Shown here: in pieces, positions 16,923-25,799 of the stretch | Position numbering within the stretch: the first letter of the stretch is position 1 | How the letters are laid out: each line of letters opens with the position of its first letter | Assembly (NCBI RefSeq): GCF_025460805.1 | Contig: NZ_JAMXFJ010000013.1 | Coordinates: 62,001-126,000 of the forward strand | DNA: 64,000 nucleotides | Direction of reading: 5' to 3' | Origin: Microvirga sesbaniae | Lineage (GTDB): Bacteria; Pseudomonadota; Alphaproteobacteria; Rhizobiales; Beijerinckiaceae | The notes under the pieces: model-generated | Databases searched by the model: none | Seen by the model: the letters and a program-made list of their open reading frames with translations, nothing else | Told to the model about the DNA's origin: nothing | Translations under genes and position numbers: made by a program

Positions 16923-17900
16923 ATGGCGCAGACGGCGCTCTCAACCGATATCGATTTCGCCCTCCCGCCCTGCCTGGACAACGAGCGGGGCGAACGGCGC
17001 ACGGTCGGGGTCGAGATCGAGTTCGTGGGGCCGTCCGCGGAGCAGACCGTGCAGGCCCTGCAGGAGGCCCTCGGCGGGCGACTGATCGAGGAGGATCCCC
17101 ATGCCTTCGCGCTGAAGGAATCGGCCATCGGCGACCTCACGGTCGAGCTCGACAGCCGCATCCTGCACCCGGGCAAGCAGACTGGAACGCAGAAGGGCGT
17201 CCTGCCCAAGATCGCGGCCCTGTTCGGGTTCGCGGCCCGCTACCTCGTTCCGTGCGAATTGGTCACGGCCCCGTTTCCGATCGACCAGCTTCAGGAGCTC
17301 AACCGTATCCTGACGGTCCTGCGCGGGCTTGGCGCCAAGGGCACGCAGGATGCGCCCTTCTATGCCTTCGGCCTGCATTTCAACCCGGAGATCCCGCGCC
17401 AGGATGCGGCCACCGTCACGGCCTTCATGAAGAGCTTCGCTCTGCTCAACCCCTGGCTCCGGCGCGAGGCATCGCCGGACGCCACGCGCAATCTCCTCGG
17501 CTTTGCCGATCCGTTCCCGGCCCAGTATGTCCGCAGGATCGCCGAGCCGGATTACTGGCCGGACATCCCGGCCTTCATCGACGACTATCTCGCCTTCAAC
17601 GCGACCCGGAACCGGGACCTCGATCTGCTGCCGCTCCTGCATCATTTCGACGCGCAGCGCGTCCGGGCCATCCTGCCGAACGAGAAGATCAACGGCCGCC
17701 CCACCTTCCATTACCGCCTGCCGGATGCACGGGTCAGCGACCCGGGCTGGAGCATCGCGCCGGACTGGAACCGCTGGGTCTGCGTCGAGCGCCTGGCGGG
17801 CGACCGGGACATGCTGGACGCCGTCGCCTCCACGTATCTGTCGTTCGACGGGGAGGACAAGAGCTGGGCCAACGTGGTGGAGCAGATCGTACGGCCATGA
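16923..17900 (+). CDS. Amidoligase-family enzyme
   Basis: A 325-residue protein of the glutamine-synthetase-like amidoligase family (PF12224 type). The hallmark TVGVEIEFVGPS, with its metal-binding glutamates, is near residue 30. LTVELDSR near residue 69 and a region with FYAFGLHFNPEIP, all expected of the fold, follow. Family members are predicted to form amide or peptide bonds using ATP. The substrate is unknown. CCGGAG six bases upstream fixes the ATG at 16923. It overlaps the next gene, a glutamine-amidotransferase-like hydrolase, by ATGA. That pairing is known from comparative genomics but not, to my knowledge, characterised biochemically. Confidence 0.82.
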   Translation: MAQTALSTDIDFALPPCLDNERGERRTVGVEIEFVGPSAEQTVQALQEALGGRLIEEDPHAFALKESAIGDLTVELDSRILHPGKQTGTQKGVLPKIAALFGFAARYLVPCELVTAPFPIDQLQELNRILTVLRGLGAKGTQDAPFYAFGLHFNPEIPRQDAATVTAFMKSFALLNPWLRREASPDATRNLLGFADPFPAQYVRRIAEPDYWPDIPAFIDDYLAFNATRNRDLDLLPLLHHFDAQRVRAILPNEKINGRPTFHYRLPDARVSDPGWSIAPDWNRWVCVERLAGDRDMLDAVASTYLSFDGEDKSWANVVEQIVRP

Positions 17901-18598
17901 CGACTCCCCTGATCGGCGTCACCACGTCCCGGCGCGGGGGATGGCGCAGCTACCTGATGCACCGGCTGGCGCTCTACCGCGCCGGCGCGCGCTCCGTCCG
18001 CCTCGTGCCCGGACATCCGCTGCCGACGGAGCCGCTGCAGGGCCTCGTGATCGGCGGCGGCGACGATATCGGGGCCGAGATCTATGGCGGCAAGGTCCTG
18101 CCCGACGTACGCATCGATCCCGAGCGCGACAAGCTGGAGCTCGGTCTCCTGAAGGCGGCCCTGCCGGCGGGGCTGCCGATCCTCGGCATCTGCCGCGGAT
18201 CGCAGATGATCAACGTGGCGCTCGGCGGCACGCTGCATACGGACATCTACGAGGTCTATGTTCAGGCGCCGAAGATGCGCACGGTCCTGCCGCGCAAGAC
18301 GGTCACCATCGCGCGCGGTTCCCGGCTGGACCGGATCCTGAGCTGCAATCCCTGCCAGGTGAATGCCCTCCACCACCAATCCGTCGACCGGCTCGGACAG
18401 GGGCTGACCATCGCCGCCCAGGACGAGAGCGGCATCGTGCAGGCCATCGAGAGCGAGAACGGTCCGTTCCTGCTCGGCGTTCAGTGGCATCCGGAGCTTC
18501 TGGTGTGGAAGAAGCCGCACCAGCGATTGTTCGCGGCTCTGACCGAAGCGGCGCGCGAGGCGGAGGCGCCCCTGTCCGCGACGGCGCTCGCCGGCTAG
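17897..18598 (+). CDS. Class I glutamine-amidotransferase-like hydrolase (peptidase C26)
   Basis: A 233-residue protein of the gamma-glutamyl-GABA hydrolase (PuuD-like) family. The nucleophile Cys99 sits in GICRGSQMINVALGG, and His198 and Glu200 in QWHPE complete the triad. Relatives cleave gamma-glutamyl amides or release ammonia from glutamine. Translational overlap with the amidoligase (ATGA at 17897) implies a fixed stoichiometry. It may therefore feed ammonia to, or deprotect the product of, the amidoligase. The family match is firm; the role in this pair is inference. Confidence 0.85.
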   Translation: MTTPLIGVTTSRRGGWRSYLMHRLALYRAGARSVRLVPGHPLPTEPLQGLVIGGGDDIGAEIYGGKVLPDVRIDPERDKLELGLLKAALPAGLPILGICRGSQMINVALGGTLHTDIYEVYVQAPKMRTVLPRKTVTIARGSRLDRILSCNPCQVNALHHQSVDRLGQGLTIAAQDESGIVQAIESENGPFLLGVQWHPELLVWKKPHQRLFAALTEAAREAEAPLSATALAG

Positions 18599-18633
18599 CG
18601 CATCGTGCGGACCCGGAGGGCCGCACCATGCGC
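18598..18633. terminator. Bidirectional hairpin between convergent genes
   Basis: An inverted repeat with arms GCGCAT-C-GTGCGG and CCGCAC-C-ATGCGC around a short loop occupies the gap between the amidotransferase-like gene and the convergent histidine kinase gene. There is only a weak T run (CTTGTT), so termination strength is uncertain. Confidence 0.55.
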
Positions 18634-18637
18634 TTGT

Positions 18638-20152
18638 TCAGCGCGCGCGCCGCGACGTGCGCGGGAACAGGGAAATCACCTTGTTGTCGCTGCGCGCATT
18701 GAGGTGCCGCTGGATCGCCACATGCAGGTCGCGGCTGACGACGGGCTTCTGCAGCAGCGGGAACTCGCTGTCCTCGCCCGCGATACCGGGGCTGCCGGTG
18801 ATCAGCAGCACGGGCAGGTCCGGAAAGACCTGCCGCACTTCCCGCGCCAGCCCGACTCCGTTCATCGTCCCGTGCATGGCCACATCGGCGAGCACGAGCG
18901 CGGGCCTGCGCGTGTTCAGGGCCTTCACGGCCTGGGCCGCATCGGTCGCGATGCTGGTGACGTAGCCGAATTCCTCCAGGGTCGATTGCAGCGCCAGCGC
19001 GACTTCGAGTTCGTCGTCCACCACCAGAACTTCCGTGTGGCCCTGCACGCTCTCATCCGGCACGTCCTCCTCGCGCGTTGCCCCGACGGGGAGCAGGGTC
19101 GCGTCGGACCGCGGAATGTAGAGGATGATGGAGGTCCCGGGACCATCCCGGCGCACTTCCGAGGTTCCGCCGAGCTCCTGCAGGAAGTGGAGGCTCTGAC
19201 GCAGGGACAGCCAGGATGAGAGATCGAGATCCCGCAGGGCGAAGGCCTGTTCCGCATCCGCCTCCGGGGCATGGCGTCCCTCATCGGGGCCGGCGCTGTG
19301 GATGATGAGCTGCACGAAGTCGCCCTCGCGGGTCAGATCGGGCAGCGCGCCTCTGTCGACCTGCACGTTCCGGGCCTCGATCGTGATGACGCCCCCTTGA
19401 GGCAGGGCATCCCGAACATGGCCGCTCAGGGACACGATGGCCGTCTGGATGTCGTCGGGATCCGCCTCGATGGTCCAGAGGTCCTCCGCCAGGGACACGT
19501 TCAGTTCGACCGTATCGCGCAGCAGGGAACGGCTCATCAGATCGGCGACCGCGCTCACCTGTTCGGCAATGTTCACATATTGCCGCTTCCCCTCGCCCGG
19601 CTTGGCGAAGGCCGTCGATTGGGCGATGAGCTTGGCGGCCTGATCCGAGGCCACCAGGGCCGAGAGCAGCTTGCGCTGGAGGATCGGCTGGTCCTTCAGC
19701 TGGCGGGCTGCCGAATCGATGTTCGCACTGATCACCATGAGCCGGTTGTTGAGGTCGTGCGCGATCCCGTCCCTCAGCCGATCGACGGCTTGCGCCTTCT
19801 GCATGCGGCGCAGGGCATCGTCCTCGTCGGAGGCCGGCGGCTCCTCGAAGACCGTGAATTCGGCAAAGGCGAGGGCTGGGTCCTCGGGCGGCTCGAAGGC
19901 CGCCGCCGTGACGTCCTCGAACACGGAGAACTCGTCGGACTCGTCATCCTGCCTGTCCCGCAGAGCCTGACTGATCTGCCGGCCGATCACCAGGGGAGAT
20001 CCGGCGGCGAGCAGCAGAAACAATCCCGCCGACGCGGCAACGAGAGCCGAGTTCCGGAGATAGGCGGCCGCCGCCAAGGCTCCTCCTGACATGATCAGGG
20101 CGCCGGACAGGCTCAGCAGGGACAGCTTCAACGAGACGGGCAGCAGATGCAT
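18638..20152 (-). CDS. Hybrid histidine kinase with degenerate ATP-binding site and receiver domain
   Basis: A 504-residue protein. Two membrane helices lie in residues 1-65, then an acidic linker, a HisKA-like dimerisation segment with His132 (DGIAHDLNNRLMVI), an HATPase-like region and a C-terminal receiver with phospho-acceptor Asp423 (ALVLADVAMHGT) and VLVVDDE. The ATPase part is abnormal. The N-box reads SLSGHVRDALPQGG, with His245 where the Mg-binding Asn is expected. The G1 position reads IIHSAGPDEG, with His285 instead of Asp. No GLGL-type G2 box is seen. It may act as a phosphotransfer or phosphatase protein rather than a kinase. The ATG at 20152 starts the first membrane helix; the longer open frame upstream is non-coding in character. 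Confidence 0.8.
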   Translation of the reverse strand: MHLLPVSLKLSLLSLSGALIMSGGALAAAAYLRNSALVAASAGLFLLLAAGSPLVIGRQISQALRDRQDDESDEFSVFEDVTAAAFEPPEDPALAFAEFTVFEEPPASDEDDALRRMQKAQAVDRLRDGIAHDLNNRLMVISANIDSAARQLKDQPILQRKLLSALVASDQAAKLIAQSTAFAKPGEGKRQYVNIAEQVSAVADLMSRSLLRDTVELNVSLAEDLWTIEADPDDIQTAIVSLSGHVRDALPQGGVITIEARNVQVDRGALPDLTREGDFVQLIIHSAGPDEGRHAPEADAEQAFALRDLDLSSWLSLRQSLHFLQELGGTSEVRRDGPGTSIILYIPRSDATLLPVGATREEDVPDESVQGHTEVLVVDDELEVALALQSTLEEFGYVTSIATDAAQAVKALNTRRPALVLADVAMHGTMNGVGLAREVRQVFPDLPVLLITGSPGIAGEDSEFPLLQKPVVSRDLHVAIQRHLNARSDNKVISLFPRTSRRAR

Positions 20153-20286
20153 GAGGCTTTCTAAAATAAAATTTGACCTGACGGCCCCCAGACGCCACTT
20201 GCAAAACCAATCTTGTGCGGCACGACAGGGCGGCAAGCGAGGGAGACCTCGCGATAAAGTGGTATTGTTCCATAAAGGAGATAATT

Positions 20287-22542
20287 GTGCGGCTTTCTGA
20301 TGTCCCTGGCTTGGCGCAACTGGCGCTGGCATTGGCCCTGACGGCTTCGTCTCTTGCCACGGCAGCCGCTCAGGAAACCGGAGACCAGGCCATCGAGCGC
20401 CGCGTGAACGAGCTTCTCGGGCAGATGACCCTGGAGGAGAAGATCGGGCAGCTGAACCTCGTTTCCCACGGCCCGCCGCTGCGCTGGGAGGACATTTCCG
20501 AAGGGAAGGCCGGGGCTCTCCTGAACTTCAACAGCGCCCGGGACGTGGCCCGGGCCCAGGCCCTGGCCCGCCAGAGCCGTCTCAAGATCCCGCCTCTCTT
20601 CGGTCTCGACGTCCTGCACGGCTTCCGAACCCAGTTTCCCCTGCCCCTGGGCGAGGCTGCGGCCTTCAGCCCGCGCATCTCGCGCCTCGCGTCCGAATGG
20701 GCCGCCAGGGAGGCCGCCTATGTGGGCGTGAACTGGACCTTCGCGCCCATGGCCGACCTGTCGCGCGACAGCCGCTGGGGCAGGATCGTCGAAGGCTTCG
20801 GCGAGGATCCCACCCTGGGCGCCGCCCTGACGGCGGCCCGCGTGGAAGGCTTCCGCAAGGGCGGCCTCGCCGCGGCCGCCAAGCACTTCGCCGGCTACGG
20901 GGCGCCTCAGGGCGGGCGCGACTACGACACGACCTACATCCCCCGGGCCGAGATGTACGACACCTACCTGCCGCCGTTCCGGGCCGCCGTGGACGCCGGC
21001 ACGGCGAGCTTCATGGTGGCCTTCAACGCCCTGAACGGCGAGCCTTCGACGGCCAATCCCTGGCTGCTGACGGATGTGCTGCGCACCCAATGGGGCTTCG
21101 ACGGATTCGTCACCTCGGATTGGGTCGGCATCGGCGAGCTCATCAACCACGGCGTCGCGGCCGACGGGGCCGAGGCCGCCCGCAAGGCGATCCTCGCCGG
21201 GGTCGACATGGACATGATGGGCCAGCTCTACATCAAGCACCTGCCCGACGAGGTGCGCGCCGGCCGCGTGCCGGAGAGCGTGGTGGACGAATCCGTGCGG
21301 CGCGTGCTGCGCACGAAATTCCGCATGGGCCTGTTCGACCGCCCGGACATCGATCCGACCCGCGTGGATTCGGCCTTTCCGACGCCGGAATCGCGCCAGA
21401 TGGCCCGGGAGGTCGCGCGCGAAACCTTCGTGCTGCTGCAGAACCGGGACAACGTGCTGCCGGTGCCGCCGACCGTGCGCTCCGTCGCGGTCGTCGGGCC
21501 CCTCGCCGATGCGCCGCACGACCAGCTCGGGCCTCATGCCGCCCGCGGCCACAAGGAGGACAGCGTCTCGATCCTCGAGGGGATCCGCCGCCGCGCCCAG
21601 GGTACGGGGATCACGGTGCGCCATGCGCCGGCCTGCGACCTGTTCTGCCGCAGCACGGACGGGCTGCCGGACGCGCTCGAGGCGGCCCGGCAGTCGGACT
21701 TGGTGATCGCCGTCTTCGGCGAACCGCAGGAACTGTCCGGCGAGGCCGCCTCCCGGGCCCATCTGGAGCTCAACGGCCGGCAGATCGAGGTGCTGGAGGA
21801 ACTCGCCAAGACCGGCAAGCCCGTCGCCCTGGTGATCATGGGCGGGCGCCCTCAGGTGCTGGGCCCGGTGGCCGAGCGCATCCCGTCGATCCTGATGGTC
21901 TGGTATCCGGGCACGGAGGCCGGCCCCGCCGTGGCCGACGTGCTGTTCGGCGACGTGAGCCCGAGCGGCAAGCTGCCGGTCACCTGGCCGCGCGCCACGG
22001 GACAGCTGCCCTTCTACTACAACCGGCTCCCCAGCAGCCGTCCGACCCTGCCCGACAACCGCTTCACCCTGAACTACATCGACGAGGCGATCACGCCGCT
22101 CTATCCCTTCGGCTGGGGCCTGAGCTACACCCAGTTCGCCTATTCCGACGCGAAGCTGGCGAGCCGGCGGCTCGACGAGGGCCAAAGCCTGGAAGTGTCC
22201 GTCAGCGTGACGAACACAGGCGCGCGCGACGGCCAGGAGGTCGTGCAGCTCTATACCCGCGACCCGGTGGCGAGCCGCAGCCGGCCCCTGCGCGAGCTGA
22301 AGGCCTTCGAGAAGATCGCCCTGAAAGCCGGCGAGACGAAGCAGGTGACGCTGCGCGTGCCCGTCGAGTCCCTCGGCTTCCACCTCGACGACGGCACCTA
22401 TCTGGTCGAGGCGGGGGCCATCCAGATCTTCGTCGGCGGCTCGTCGCTGGCCGAGCCCGCGGGCGAGGCGGAGATCCTCAAGACCTTTCGCATCCCGCCC
22501 ATGGAGCGTCGCGCCTCGGCTTCGACGAGCGTGGCGCAATAA
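20287..22542 (+). CDS. bglX: Secreted GH3 beta-glucosidase (BglX-like)
   Basis: A 751-residue glycoside hydrolase family 3 enzyme, close to the length of E. coli BglX. A signal peptide (ALALALTASSLATAAAQ) sends it to the periplasm. The GH3 N-terminal barrel carries the catalytic nucleophile Asp278 in FDGFVTSDWVG and the substrate loop KHFAGYG. The alpha/beta sandwich and a C-terminal fibronectin-III-like domain (from about SLEVSVSVTNTGARDGQEVV) follow. It should release glucose from beta-gluco-oligosaccharides. Start choice: GTG at 20287 has AAAGGAG six bases upstream; the frame is open to 20215 but has no such site there. Confidence 0.92.
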   Translation: MRLSDVPGLAQLALALALTASSLATAAAQETGDQAIERRVNELLGQMTLEEKIGQLNLVSHGPPLRWEDISEGKAGALLNFNSARDVARAQALARQSRLKIPPLFGLDVLHGFRTQFPLPLGEAAAFSPRISRLASEWAAREAAYVGVNWTFAPMADLSRDSRWGRIVEGFGEDPTLGAALTAARVEGFRKGGLAAAAKHFAGYGAPQGGRDYDTTYIPRAEMYDTYLPPFRAAVDAGTASFMVAFNALNGEPSTANPWLLTDVLRTQWGFDGFVTSDWVGIGELINHGVAADGAEAARKAILAGVDMDMMGQLYIKHLPDEVRAGRVPESVVDESVRRVLRTKFRMGLFDRPDIDPTRVDSAFPTPESRQMAREVARETFVLLQNRDNVLPVPPTVRSVAVVGPLADAPHDQLGPHAARGHKEDSVSILEGIRRRAQGTGITVRHAPACDLFCRSTDGLPDALEAARQSDLVIAVFGEPQELSGEAASRAHLELNGRQIEVLEELAKTGKPVALVIMGGRPQVLGPVAERIPSILMVWYPGTEAGPAVADVLFGDVSPSGKLPVTWPRATGQLPFYYNRLPSSRPTLPDNRFTLNYIDEAITPLYPFGWGLSYTQFAYSDAKLASRRLDEGQSLEVSVSVTNTGARDGQEVVQLYTRDPVASRSRPLRELKAFEKIALKAGETKQVTLRVPVESLGFHLDDGTYLVEAGAIQIFVGGSSLAEPAGEAEILKTFRIPPMERRASASTSVAQ

Positions 22543-22550
22543 GCAGGAGA

Positions 22551-22576
22551 ATGGCCGGAGACCGGTCTCCGGCCAT
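22551..22576. terminator. Perfect 26-bp palindrome after bglX
   Basis: ATGGCCGGAGACC is followed immediately by its exact reverse complement, giving 13-bp arms with no loop, eight bases after the bglX stop. A short CATCATTTGG follows, so it is a terminator-like hairpin with a poor T tail. A protein-binding palindrome is the alternative. Confidence 0.55.
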
Positions 22577-22623
22577 CATTTGGATCATTGAATTCGCCAC
22601 AGGACCGGCGGTAGGCTCAGCGG

Positions 22624-23415
22624 ATGAAAGTCCGATCGACACATCCGGAGCATCGCGACTTCACGATCCGATCGGTGAGGACCATCGCGGCGTCCGAACG
22701 GACCGGCGGGGCCGATACGCTCCTGGGCATGGCCCTCACCTTCGTGGCGGGCGCGGTCAACGCCGGAGGCCTTCTGGCAGTCGGCCAATACACCTCGCAC
22801 ATGTCGGGCATCGTCTCCGCGATGGCCGACAATATCGCCCTGGGCTCGCTCGGCCTCGTGGGATTGGGCCTCGGAGCCTTCCTGCCCTTCGTCCTCGGGG
22901 CGGCCTGTTCGGCCATGCTGATCAACTGGGGCAGGCGCCAGCACCTGGGCAGCCGCTATGCGGTGCCGCTGATGCTGGAGGCTTTTCTTCTCCTGGCGTT
23001 CGGCCTCCTGGGCTGGCTCACCCATCCGTCACCGGTCTTCGCGGCCGTCGCGGTGTCTCTCCTCTGCTTCATGATGGGCCTCCAGAACGCCACGGTGACG
23101 AAGATCTCGGGCGCCCGCATGCGCACCACCCATGTGACCGGCATCGTCACCGACATCGGCATCGAGCTCGGCAAGCTGTTCTACTGGAACCGCAATGCGC
23201 ACAATCCGGACCGGGTCCTGGCCGACCGGGGCAAGCTGCGCCTGCTCGTCCTGCTGTTCGCATCCTTCTTCGCCGGCGGAATCATCGGGGCCATCGGGTT
23301 CAGCAGGATCGGGTTCCTGTTCGCGCTGCCCTTCGCCCTGCTCCTGCTGCTGCTCGCCGGACCACCCCTCGCCGAGGATGCGGCCGCCCTGACCCGACGC
23401 GTGGCGAAGCGCTGA
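22624..23415 (+). CDS. DUF1275 (YoaK-type) membrane protein
   Basis: A 263-residue inner-membrane protein with six or so hydrophobic helices. GMALTFVAGAVNAGGLLAVGQYTSHMSG near residue 37 and GLQNATVTKISGARMRTTHVTG in the middle are the family hallmarks. The second carries conserved Asn and His in what should be a pore or substrate region. The family is widespread but its substrate is unknown. It is alone, 81 bp after bglX and separated from it by a palindrome, so co-transcription is doubtful. Confidence 0.85.
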   Translation: MKVRSTHPEHRDFTIRSVRTIAASERTGGADTLLGMALTFVAGAVNAGGLLAVGQYTSHMSGIVSAMADNIALGSLGLVGLGLGAFLPFVLGAACSAMLINWGRRQHLGSRYAVPLMLEAFLLLAFGLLGWLTHPSPVFAAVAVSLLCFMMGLQNATVTKISGARMRTTHVTGIVTDIGIELGKLFYWNRNAHNPDRVLADRGKLRLLVLLFASFFAGGIIGAIGFSRIGFLFALPFALLLLLLAGPPLAEDAAALTRRVAKR

Positions 23416-23539
23416 CCCGCCCTTGGCCGACGGGACGAGGCTCACATCTTTGAAGCGGCGCGTCGTTCGGGGGTGACCCCAAGGGCCACGTGAGCGAACA
23501 CCGGATCCCCTTTTCCGCACGATGCGCTAGATTCCCTCT

Positions 23540-24646
23540 ATGCAAGAGAGAGCCGCCGTCACCCTTCCGAAACCGCCTGACGCGCGCACGCGCCGGACGA
23601 CCCGCTTCGTCGGCGCGGCGCTTCTCCTCGGGCTGACGCTCTGGATGATCCAGTCCTATCTCGTCACGCTCGGCTGGGCGGTGATCATCGCCATCAGCGT
23701 CTGGCCGCTCTACCGGCGGATCCGCGCCCGCCTCGAGGGCTCCCGCATCGCCGCACCGCTGCTCGTGACGATCGGGCTTGCGGCCCTTCTCCTGGTTCCG
23801 GTCGCCCTTGTGCTCACCGAGATCGGCCGCGAAGGGCAGTTCGCCGTGCAGTGGGTCACGGACGTTCAGCAGAACGGCCTTCCCGTGCCCGATTGGGTGA
23901 ACCGCCTGCCCGTGATCGGCGGGCACCTGGCACCCTGGTGGCAGGCGCATCTGAGCCAGCCGCACGCCGCCGAGCAGCTCCTGACCGGCATCGACAGCCA
24001 GACCCTGACCGACTGGTCGAAGAGCCTCGGTGGCGCGCTGGCCTCGCATGTGCTCCATGCCTTCCTGACGTTTCTCACCCTGTTCATTTTGCTGCGCAAC
24101 GGTGACGAGGCCGCCCGTCACGTCCTCAACGCCATCGATCGCTGGTTCGGGCGGCCGGGCGAGAGCCTGGCCGAGACCATGGCGACGGCCGTGCGGGGCA
24201 CGGTGAACGGAACGATCCTGGTGGCCGTGGGCGAAGGGATCCTGATCGGCATCGGCTTCCTGGTGGCCGGCGTGCCGAATGCCATCCTGTTCGCCCTCCT
24301 CACCGCGGCTTTCGCGATGCTGCCGCTGGGCGCGTGGTTCGCCTTCGGGGCCGCGGCCATCGCGTTGGTGCTCTCGGGCGGATCGATGCTTGCGGCCGCC
24401 GGCGTCGTCGGCTGGGGCGCGCTCATCATGCTGGTCGGGGACAATGTCGTTCAGCCGGCCCTGATCGGCGGAGCGGTCGAACTGCCCTTCCTCTGGACTC
24501 TGCTCGGCATCCTCGGCGGCCTGGAAACCTTCGGGCTGATCGGCCTTTTCCTCGGCCCGGTCCTGATGGCCGCGCTTCTGACGATCTGGCGCCAGCAGAG
24601 CAGGCCCGTCTCCGAGCGGCCGCAAGGAACATCCATGAAGGCTTGA
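23540..24646 (+). CDS. AI-2E / PerM-family permease
   Basis: A 368-residue membrane protein with about seven helices, of normal family length. The N-terminal helix pair (LGWAVIIAISVWPLYRRIRARLEG) is followed by a long periplasmic loop. The C-terminal conserved block contains GVPNAILFALLTAAFAMLPLGAW, GDNVVQPALIGGAVELPFLWTLLGILGGLETFGLIGLFLGPV, typical of the AI-2E transporter family. Members include TqsA (autoinducer-2 export) and Na+/H+ antiporters, so the substrate is not predictable here. A DUF1206 gene follows 33 bp downstream on the same strand, suggesting a two-gene operon. Confidence 0.88.
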   Translation: MQERAAVTLPKPPDARTRRTTRFVGAALLLGLTLWMIQSYLVTLGWAVIIAISVWPLYRRIRARLEGSRIAAPLLVTIGLAALLLVPVALVLTEIGREGQFAVQWVTDVQQNGLPVPDWVNRLPVIGGHLAPWWQAHLSQPHAAEQLLTGIDSQTLTDWSKSLGGALASHVLHAFLTFLTLFILLRNGDEAARHVLNAIDRWFGRPGESLAETMATAVRGTVNGTILVAVGEGILIGIGFLVAGVPNAILFALLTAAFAMLPLGAWFAFGAAAIALVLSGGSMLAAAGVVGWGALIMLVGDNVVQPALIGGAVELPFLWTLLGILGGLETFGLIGLFLGPVLMAALLTIWRQQSRPVSERPQGTSMKA

Positions 24647-24679
24647 CGGTTCATCTGTACCAGACCGGAGCCGCCCGCC

Positions 24680-25519
24680 ATGCCCACGATCAGTCGCAAT
24701 CCCGTCGAGACCCTGGCCCGTCTCGGGTATGGCGCGCGCGGCGTGGTCTATGGCCTCGTCGGAGGCCTGGCCCTTCTGGCGGCCATCGGATCCGGCGGCC
24801 AGACGGGGGGAAGCCGCAGCGCTCTGCAATCCCTGCTCTCGCAGCCTTTCGGCAAGCTCTGGCTGACCTTGATCGCCCTCGGCCTGTTCGGCTTCTGCGC
24901 GTGGCGCGTCCTGGAGGCCCTGACCGACGCGGACCACCGGGGCTCCGACCTGAAAGGCTGGGGCGTGAGGGGCGCGCATCTGATCAGCGGCGTCATCTAT
25001 GCCGGCCTGTCGATCTCGGCCCTGAAACTCGCCCTCGGCCGCGGCTCGGGCGGCGGCGAGGATCAGGCCGCTCAGGACTGGACGGCCTGGCTCATGAGCC
25101 AGCCCTTCGGCCAATGGCTCGTCGGACTCGTCGGCCTGGCCATCGCCGGAACGGGCCTGGCCTTCATGGCGAAGGCCTGGCGCGGCGACGTCACGGAGCG
25201 CCTGGCGCTGCCGGCCGACAAGCGGGACTGGTTCATCCTCCTCGGCCGCATGGGCTTTGCCGCCCGCGGCGTGGTCTTCCTCGTGATCGGGGGCTTCCTC
25301 GTCCTCGCCGCCCTTCACGCCTCGTCCTCGGACGTCCATGGGCTCGGGGGCGCGCTCCAGGCCCTGCAGCAGCAGCCCTATGGCTGGGTGCTCCTGGCGC
25401 TCACGGCGCTGGGCCTCTTCGCCTTCGGCCTCTTCGGCCTCGTCCAGGCCCGCTACCGCCACATCGACGCGCCCGACCTCGACGACGCCAAAGCCGTGGT
25501 CGCGCGGGTGGGACGGTGA
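24680..25519 (+). CDS. DUF1206 membrane protein
   Basis: A 279-residue inner-membrane protein built from three repeats of a two-helix unit. The repeats begin at LARLGYGARGVVYGLVGGLALL, GWGVRGAHLISGVIYAGLSI and LGRMGFAARGVVFLVIGGFLVL. This internal threefold repeat is the defining feature of DUF1206. Function is unknown. GGAG precedes the ATG, and it lies 33 bp after the AI-2E-type gene, so the pair is probably co-expressed. The C-terminal tail is short and charged. Confidence 0.85.
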   Translation: MPTISRNPVETLARLGYGARGVVYGLVGGLALLAAIGSGGQTGGSRSALQSLLSQPFGKLWLTLIALGLFGFCAWRVLEALTDADHRGSDLKGWGVRGAHLISGVIYAGLSISALKLALGRGSGGGEDQAAQDWTAWLMSQPFGQWLVGLVGLAIAGTGLAFMAKAWRGDVTERLALPADKRDWFILLGRMGFAARGVVFLVIGGFLVLAALHASSSDVHGLGGALQALQQQPYGWVLLALTALGLFAFGLFGLVQARYRHIDAPDLDDAKAVVARVGR

Positions 25520-25541
25520 GCCGTCGCGAGGCGGGGAAAAC

Positions 25542-25618
25542 TGGCGATCCCGGGAAGACTCGAACTTCCGACCTTCGGTTTAGGAAACCGCTGCTCTGTC
25601 CTGCTGAGCTACGGGACC
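25542..25618 (-). tRNA. tRNA-Arg (anticodon CCU)
   Basis: A 77-nt cloverleaf on the minus strand. The acceptor stem GGTCCCG pairs with CGGGATC (one G-U), followed by discriminator G and an encoded CCA. The D stem is GCTC/GAGC. The anticodon loop TTCCTAA gives CCU, reading AGG. The T arm is GGAAG-TTCGAGT-CTTCC. A possible -10 (CTAAAT) lies just upstream at 25634-25639. It is convergent with the DUF1206 gene, 22 bp from its stop. Confidence 0.93.
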
Positions 25619-25799
25619 GCGTGAGGACAGGGGATTTAGCACGGTCGGCAGGGTCATTCCAGAGGGTTGCCGTTCTTCGTCAGCGCAGAACGCATCGGCA
25701 TGATCACCGTACCCCCCGGTCCCCCGTTCTGCCGGCTTCGAGGCCGCCGTGTCGCCGGTCACGGGCACGGCGGCCGGAGCGGAGATGCGGCCGGGTCGG

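Noticed and set aside
20215..20286. N-terminal extension of the GH3 beta-glucosidase
   Set aside because: The GTG at 20287 has a strong ribosome site and starts a proper signal peptide; the extension would mask it.
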